A DNA stretch of 64,000 bases, from contig CM045733.1 in assembly GCA_024760905.1 (NCBI GenBank), positions 20,757,001-20,821,000 on the forward strand, given 5' to 3'. Under the pieces are notes generated by a model. The model was not told the DNA's origin. It did not search any database and worked only from the letters and a program-made list of their open reading frames with translations. Made by a program: the position numbers and the translations under genes. Source of the DNA: Plotosus lineatus. Taxonomy: Eukaryota > Chordata > Actinopteri > Siluriformes > Plotosidae. Shown one piece after another: positions 53,242 through 62,282 of this stretch. Each line of letters starts with the position of its first letter. The first letter of the stretch is position 1.

Positions 53242-56200
53242 TGGATATATTACATTTGTACCAATGTATTCTATTTAAAAAGCTTTACCACAAAGTTTAA
53301 GTTTAGTCAAAATGCACCACAATCCTTGAGGAAAGTGGGAGGTTTTTTGGATATCACTGGCTAAAATGACCATGAAACTACTTTAGTGTAAAAGAGGCTT
53401 GAAAAATGGTGGGTCCAGCCAAGCAGTGCTAGGTGGTTTGGAGGGACCGTTGTGCAGGGTGAGACGAGTGCTTTTAAGATAGGTGGATCCTGGCCAGTGT
53501 TTGGGAGTGTAGTAACAGGATGGTATTGGGGAATTTGGGAAGGTTCAAATCAAGTTATGCAGCTCATATTGAAACAGATGTAGTGATTGAAGAATGGAGA
53601 AAGTAAAGGAATGATACATGTAATTGTCATCTTTGTCGCAGTGCTGTGAAAACCCACAATATAATATGACAAAGACCGAGCAATGAGCCTTGTGGGACAC
53701 CAGAGAGATCTCTCATTATTTACAAAAAAATACTTGGTAGACTTTTATTATTTCTTTGTCTTCTTCTTCTTCCTCTTCCTCTTCTTCTTCTTCTTATTAT
53801 TGTAAGAAGTAGTCACTCATGACAATTATATATTTTTTGTCAGAAAATGTATTTTTATTAAACTAATGCTAGGGAGAGGCGTGTTCAATATTTGTGAATG
53901 GAACCCTAATATTTTTTTTTAACCAATATGCAGTGATATGTACCTGTCTTCCATTCATGTTTTGCATTCAGTTTTGGGTTCAGTGATAAATTGATTATCA
54001 TTCTCGAGCTAGAACACATCTCCATAACAGACCTTGACACAATCCTGACTCAGACCTGCAAATCTATGCAGTGACACCCATCCCAGACAGCCAGGATGTC
54101 CTTCAGAGAGACGGTGTTCCAGACAACATCAAGAGCTTCTACAAAGTCAACAACATATGGCGTTTCCGCTATGACCGCCCCTTCCACAAGGGTACCAAAG
54201 ACAAGGAGAATGAGTTTAAGGTGACTGGCATTGCAGACTCTTGCTAGTTTCTCTGCCGTCAACCTGATTCTTTATCTCTTTTCTCATTTGGCTTCTTGGA
54301 TACGTCTGCCCTGTTTCCCCTGTATGTGACTTGGGTATTCATGCCTGTAATATGTGTGTGTATAGAGCTCAGGTGTGCTTTCATGTGTTGCATTATTCAC
54401 ACTCAGCCCAGTGAGGCTAATTAAAGTTTTAGAGGCCAGGAGACGGGCTCATTCCAAATATCATTTCTCTCATCTCATGCTCAGTAGCCGGCACAGAAAA
54501 TCACATCCAAAACGCGGATCGTATCTACAGCCGGGGTTAGATTTCCAGCGGCCTCTAGTGGGTATAAGGTTTGAAATAAACAGTTTAGCCTGCCAGATAT
54601 TACATTTTCTCTGACACTGAGGTGTGTTTCTCCCTGCCTCACTCATCACGAAGTAATATATATATATTTTTTTGAGAAATATCATTAAGAAGCTAACTTA
54701 AGATTAGATAATATTTAGACGATAAGATTATATTGGAGACAGCAGTTTCTTTGTGTCGTATCTTCAGTAACCAAAGTTCTTGGCGAGTTCTCCCTTTGTA
54801 ATATTCTTTATGCATTAGGTGAACCAAAGCCCAGGACACTTCCTGAGAAAGCCATCCAGAGTAAATTTTGAGGAGATGAAATTTAATATGTGAAGAGAGA
54901 CCCCTAATAAACCGAGGATAAACTTTTTTTGTTGTTGTTGAATAAAGTGAATGCAGTGCTCAGGGGTAGAAGAGGAAGAAGTGCTTTGTAAATGGCAGGA
55001 CCCCCATGGAATAATCCAGTCTCATGTACTTTGTTGCAGGGGCATTTAAACCTGTAACGTTTAATGATTGAGTTCACTTGGGATTCTTTTGAATCTACAC
55101 AGCTGTGTCTATGACTTTCAAAATAATAACTCGTGGTTTAAAAAAAGAAGCCAGCAATAATGTACAATACATTCTAATAGACACTACAAAGGACATTCAA
55201 TAAGCAGAACGCCATTTAATTGTAGCTGTCAAGTCAGCGATGATAATGAATGCGTAGGGAGTGATGTTATTGTATTTGAGTGTGAGTCATTGTAAGACTG
55301 TCAGTGTTATTAGCCTTTTATGATGCCTTGAGCTTGAGCGTACAAGCAGCTCACATCTTGGTGTGTGTTTGCTTTGGCCCACAGAGTCTGTGGGTGGAGA
55401 GGACCACGTTAACCCTGGTACAGAGTCTTCCAGGGATCTCTCGCTGGTTTGAGGTAGACAGGAGAGATCTGGTAAGAGAATTGTTCCACAACACCACGAG
55501 TCCTTATTTTCAAATTCTGTTCTAAACCACCACCATGCGTTTCAGTGGCCTGTCTGTAACTGCATTGTATTGTGGTGCAGGTGGAGGTGAGCCCGTTGGA
55601 GAACGCCATCGAGGTGATCGAAAACAAAAACCTGCAGCTGCGCACACTCATTACACAGTGCCATACGCGCCAAATGCAGAATATCAACCCGCTCACTATG
55701 TGCTTGAATGGCGTGATCGACGCTGCTGTGAATGGAGGCCTTGCTCGCTACCAGGAGGTTAGCATTAACCTTGTTAAAATTAGCTCATTTTCACTTGTGG
55801 GTTAATTATTTTTGGGTGATATCATCAAAGCATAGTTCAAGTGAATCTATTGTTGTGTTCAAAATGACCTGATTAATTGAGCATCCATTTAAATTTAAAT
55901 TTCAGATTTTAATTGTACATAGTATTTTACAATCGATATTGTCTCAAAACTGCCTTGCACGGTAAAACACATTTGGCAAATAATTTAAACTTATTATTTT
56001 TATGTATTTCTCTGTAAACGCTATACACACACTCCCCAACTTACGTTTTAGTTCAGTTCCGGATGGCGAACATAAGGTGAAAAAAAACAAAAAAAACATA
56101 AATTGTTACTGTATGTTCCAGTCACGTATGACGTTCATACTGTACTATACAGTATCTCATAAAGCACCCCTAAATCAATTATTATAAACATAACATTGTA

Positions 56201-59200
56201 AAATATCAACTATAGCAAATAATATCAACATCAATTTCAAATAAATTGAATTCAAGCAAAATAATTTCAAATACATTTTAATCAAATTCACTAATCAAAT
56301 ATCAAATACAGTATCAAATATAACCTTTACCATGCTCTGTGATGCGATCTTTCTGCTTGTAAATGGTTCCAATGGTCGACGGACCCATTTAAAAGAAACA
56401 TGTTTTTCACCAGCATCAATTTTCTTGATAATAGCCATCTTCGTTTCTAACGAGATGGTTTGCTGCTTTTTCTGATTACCATCATCACTAGTAGGCTTAT
56501 ACCTCTGACCAACCATATTTGCTTAGGGTTACAAAAGTCCGTAAAACGGTGTAAACACGAAGATCACAGAGACGACCTCTTAACACATGGGTACATGCAG
56601 TGAACTGGGAAGAAGGAGGGGCACGTTCAGTCTGTCATTTGTAAACAATGGACGCAGCGTCATTACATCATTGTGTTATTACGTCAGCGTACTACGTAGG
56701 TATGTCTCCGTACTACAGCGAGCACGCTAAACTCAAAATTTGATTTTTTTTCTTTTAAAAAATGTAAAATCGAAAAAAACGTAAAACGAGCGTCTGTATG
56801 TCCCTCATGAGCAAGCTTGTGGCGACAATGGCAGGGAACATTAATTCAAGGACAATTCAAGGAATTTTAAAAATTGAGGAATCAAGTCAAATTTGTTATC
56901 TTATAACTGTAATAGTAATTATAACTCATTTTAGTAAACGAGGTTATATCACCAGCAGTGAAACAGTTTGAGTGTATATTTAGATTCATATGAATCACCA
57001 TCAGAGCCAGTGAGGGCCTTCTAAGATGTGACCTCAACCCAGTTGTAGCGTATCAACTAATTCACAAAAAAAAAAAAGCTTAGCAGGCGTCACGGTTGGG
57101 ATGCTTTTCAGTGTGGGGTATATGTGTGTGTTTGTGTATTTCCTATCACCCAACATGAATTAAGATCACAACATAAAGATTTTTGCATACAGATATTTAC
57201 AGTATTTCAGGAAGTTCATTTTAACCACAAAAGGATGTTTCGCAACCCCCAAGAAACAGTAACTGTTCACTGAAGCAATGTAAACTAATAATTATGAGGC
57301 CAGCGAATTCATTATTTATAACATAACTACACTTTAGTCTACTATATTTATTGCAACTGGTCTAATAAACAGAATGATGAAAACAAGAGCTATGTTTACA
57401 TGCACATATTTCTACTTTTGCAATGCATTCTAATGAATATACCTTTTGCGTGTGTGTGTGTGTGTGTGTGTGTGTGGGCGGGCAGTCTGTGTATTTGTGT
57501 TTCAAATGTGCAATTAGAATAGAGTTTCTGATGCTCACTCATTTCCAAATAGACAGTAGACTGAGCTCAATTTTTTTTAAGTCAGTCTGTTCATGTTTCT
57601 TTTATCTATCTGTAATCTTTTCCATGTAGAATTGGCGAACCTGAGAAGTTGAGCACACAATACATTTTCTCAGAATACGATCCTATGCAAGCCTTATCTT
57701 TTCTGAAATTGCCACAGTTGAATGTCATCATTGCAGCCAGATGTACCAAAAATCTGTTGAGGGTTTACATTCATTATAGTTTCCTATTAAACAGATTGTC
57801 AATTTTACACCACCTGGAGCTTCAACTTTAGAAGGATACACACGACGCTCGGAATATACACAAAACAGTTTCGTGCATGTGAAGTGCACACTGTGTTGTG
57901 TGTGTTTGTATTGATATACTGTATTAATTCCATAAGGGAAACAATTCTGCATTTAACACATCCAAAGTGAGCATGTACACACACACTCAGAGCAGTGGGC
58001 TGTCACACATATGTTGGGGGTGCCCGGAGAGCAGTTGGGGTTTAAGTGCCTTGTTGAAGGGCACTTGAGCCATTTTTGTGGAGGAAGGGGAGGTGCAGCT
58101 CACTCCTCCACTGCTACACATTTTTCCTGCTGGATCGGGAATCGAGCCAGCAACCTTTCGGTCCCAAATCAGCTTCTCTAACAATTAGGCTACGACTGCC
58201 TATGTATTAAAAATGCAAAAACGAAGAACATCAGAATAAACTTTTGATTTGTATTATGTATGCATGCACACTTTTCCATCCCCTCAGCTCCCTATCAATA
58301 GATCTTGCAGCAGAGAAAAGGGTTTTTAAAATCTTTCAACCATTGACCACAGAATTCTTGTGAACCCAGAGTTCCATAATTAAATGCTTACAAATAGGTG
58401 CATTTGTGGTTTAGCGATGGTCATGCATGTGAGTGTTATTAAACCTAAAACTTTTTTTTTTTTTTTTTTTTTTATACTCCAGAGGCAATTTGGTGTCTGA
58501 GTTAGTAGAGTGAAATGTTTAATTCTGTACTTTCTTACACTGATTACTAAATATATAAAAGTGTAAGTCAAAAAGTAATGCAATTTTATTATATAATAAA
58601 TAAGGAACCCATTAAATATATCCTGCATTAAGATATATCTGTACGTCACACCTCTACTTCCTAACATAGTCACCACCTCTTTCAATGGCAGTGTTCCACC
58701 TATGAATGAAGGCTTGGATCCCAGCTTTGTAAAACTCAACCTGCTACTTATGCAGCCAATTCCTTCCAGCAGCTTTCGCTTCATTGCTACCATAATGTTT
58801 ACTCTCCGAACCTCTTTCAATGGAACAAAAAGATGGAAGCTTGATGGTGCTTAATCAGGTGAGTAGGGAGGATGCAACAGAAGAGGTGATTGCCTCCCTT
58901 GTTCTGAAATTGGAGTGAAACCTGGCATTGTCATCTCCAAATTTGGTTCCATTTGGCGGATTCTTGTTCCAAGTCCTTAAGGGTCAGTGTATGCTTTAGA
59001 TTTGACCGACTTCACTTTTCTTGGCAAGAAATCAACAAGAATAAACCTTGTACATCCCAGAAGACAGTTGCCAGGATTTTTTCGAGCTGACTTTTCTGCC
59101 TTGAACTTTGTTTCCGGAGAAATCGGGCAGTGAAATTTCGTTTATGGTATTTTATGATTGTTTTTTTTAAATATTATTCCATCTCTTTGGTCCAATAAAA

Positions 59201-59629
59201 GAGGAAAGATCCGGTGAGATTTTCATTTCCACTTTTGGTGGCAATTAGATGGACCAGCCCTGTTATTGCATCTTAGGTGACCCCATGTGGGGTTGTGAGC
59301 CTAGGGTCGAACACTGCTGTAGAAGCTAGGATATTCTCCTCGTTAATTGCAGAAAGGTGCTGCTTCCTTTTATGGCTTGCACTGCAGTGCCTTTCCTTTG
59401 ATGGAATCTTCTCGATAGCCTGCTGTATTTCCACTCTCCTGGTGCATGCTGCGCAATAGGGAAATGAACAAAGGGTGTGGGCGGTAAAGTATTTTCTTTT
59501 CCGTAGCTTTAAAAAATCTGGGAAAGTGTTCAACATATTAAAAACTGCCTGAGCCTGGTCAAGACGGCCACGCTGTGGAGTACGGCTGGACAGCTGTTGC
59601 ATAGCAACCTTGTTTTAATAAGGGGGAAA

Positions 59630-59672
<43 letters not shown>

Positions 59673-60003
59673 TGCGTGCTTGCGTACAGGTAGGCAAAGC
59701 GTGGTATGGTAGAGTATCATTAGTGTGCATGTGTATCTCTCTCAGTTTACAATACTGTTTTAATTTAAACTCTCCGGTTAAAACTTTCTGGTTGAAATGT
59801 GCTCTGTAGTATATTTATTTCATTTAGCTTGTTCTATATTTTTATTTAGTTTTTATTACTCAAAGTAATGTTTTAAATTAATTTCTTCTATTTAATTTCA
59901 GCCCTTAATGAATAAATCAGTTTGTTTGTAAACTTCCCTTTTAATTCTCTCTCTCTTTCTCTCTCTGTCTGTCTGTCTGTCTCTCTCTGTGTCTATATCT
60001 GTA

Positions 60004-60036
<33 letters not shown>

Positions 60037-60577
60037 TTAATTTATCCAAAGAGTGAAATCACCAATCATGAGTCTTTTGTGTTCCTCAAGAATGTGAAGC
60101 CAGACTATGAATCTAATTTGGTCATGATTAATTACTTTTGTGATGAATTTCATGGGCCAAAGCATTTATATCTTCATCAAACAGGAAACTAACTTCTAAA
60201 GAGTGATTTCAGTCATTTTCATTGATTCATAGTGAAGCCAGGCACAAAATGAGCCTCAAAACTTGCACGTAACTCTCGTGATGATGGTAAGTCTTCCCTC
60301 AACAACATTTGATGTAGTGAGCTGCTTAGTGGTTGCCTAGGAAACTGTCTGAAGGAGTTAACAGTAGTAGTTTATTAGCTTGTCCTCAGATGTTGGGAGT
60401 GATGCTGGAGTGTATGCCATATCAGATTTATAGCACTGAAGCCGCTCTGTGTGTGACTCTTTGTGGTGGGAGGATGGCACACCTCCTGCAGCTTCTTCTC
60501 TGGCTGGTTCTTTGGAGATACACAGCCATTATTCTAGGAAGCGATTGCAAACACATTGAATGTGTTTTCTAGTTTCC

Positions 60578-60638
<61 letters not shown>

Positions 60639-61159
60639 TGAAGTCTGGGAGCTCCTGTACTCAATGGCATTACATTAAAGTGTTATGTTTTTCTCAAAGA
60701 ATTTGCTCTACATTTTTAAAGCAACAAAGGCTTTTGTTTGGCATTTTGGTACCACTAAATAGCATTAAAATGTAAATTGTTAAAGTGCATAAATAGTGCA
60801 TGTCACAACAGGATGAAGCACCTGGAGGTAACAAAAAGACATCAGTTTATGCAAGCGTGCATGAAAAAAATAAATAAATAAAACTACATACTGTCTTGAA
60901 CTTATAGAAGATTCCGAACTTGATTATTCGGTGCCATGAAATTTTATCTTCCAACTGGCAGAACTTCAAAGTTTTACCTGTTTTGTAATTTATTTTTGAT
61001 TTAGCTGCCAAGCATCTCGGATATAAAGCAGCAGCTACAGAAAGATTACCATCCTCCATTTTTTGCTTTGAAGAGTGTGTGGGATGTGTATGCGCACAAC
61101 ATCAATCATGTTTGGATGTTTGGGTGGGGTAACTGTTTGTAAGTAACTGTGTGTATGTA

Positions 61160-61210
<51 letters not shown>

Positions 61211-62218
61211 TGCAGGCATTCTTTGTGAAAGACTATATGATGAATCACCCAGAGGACGGGGACAAGATTGGACGCCTTAGAGAACTTATGTTTGAACAGG
61301 TCAGTATTTATTCATCTTTTAAAACGGTAGCAGTATGGTTGACCTTTCCAGTCATTCTTTTCATTTTTATTCATTCTACATCATTTGCAAAATACATTTC
61401 AAATCCATCCACATTTAATTGTAAAGCATATATAGGGGAAATAAAAAGGTATATAAATCTATAGCATGAAATACAATATGTTTTTGGAAATTTGATTAAT
61501 TGTTGTGATATGCATTGCATCATGTTTAACCAAAGTGTGTTTGAAAATCTCTGTCTTTGTTTATTTTTTCTCTTCAGGCACAAATACTGGAGTTTGGCCT
61601 AACTGTCCATGAGAAGTTTGTTCCACAGGACATGCGGCCACTACATAAGAAACTGGTGGATCAGTTCCATCTCATGAAGTCTAGCCTAGGAATTCAGGTA
61701 ATCCCTCCAACCTGCTACCAAATATAAAGGATCGGGAAGAGACTCCGTCTATATTATTTCATGTATTATTTTATTTACCGCACATCCTTCAGGAGCTTCC
61801 AGCATACATGAGAGCCAGTCCGATTCATTTTCCCAATGGAAGCCCACGAGTCGGGCGAAACTCAATGCCCAACATCTTGAATGTAGAGGGAGGACGTGTG
61901 GTGGCCCGGCGCAGGTGAGAGCCTTGAACACATGGAAGCAGAATGGTCAGATTCAGTTAAGCATATGTCAGATAAGGAGTCAGTCTCAGGATGTGAGCTG
62001 GGGTGTTTTTGTGTGTGGGAGTGTGAAGATAAAACATAGCACTGCTACACGATGATGGCAGCTTGTCAATACGCAATTTCACGCATTGAGCTGCGAACCT
62101 GTCAGCTTTAGCACAGTTTGTATCAATTGTTAAGCTTTAATGCCAACTATATTAAAATATTTGTACTTTATCACTGTTTTGAATTTGTGTAGAAGCACCA
62201 TATGGAAGTTGAGCTGTA

Positions 62219-62282
<64 letters not shown>

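Noticed and set aside
53110..53300. Reading frames rich in Ile-Tyr
   Set aside because: They are translations of (TA)n/(GT)n microsatellites (also at 51156-51568 and 15848-16140) and are not coding.
54050..54262. 70-aa - strand frame over exon E28
   Set aside because: Shadow of the conserved coding exon.
59273..59602. 109-aa - strand frame
   Set aside because: No recognisable domain, not bounded by splice signals; kept only as a note in the intron entry.
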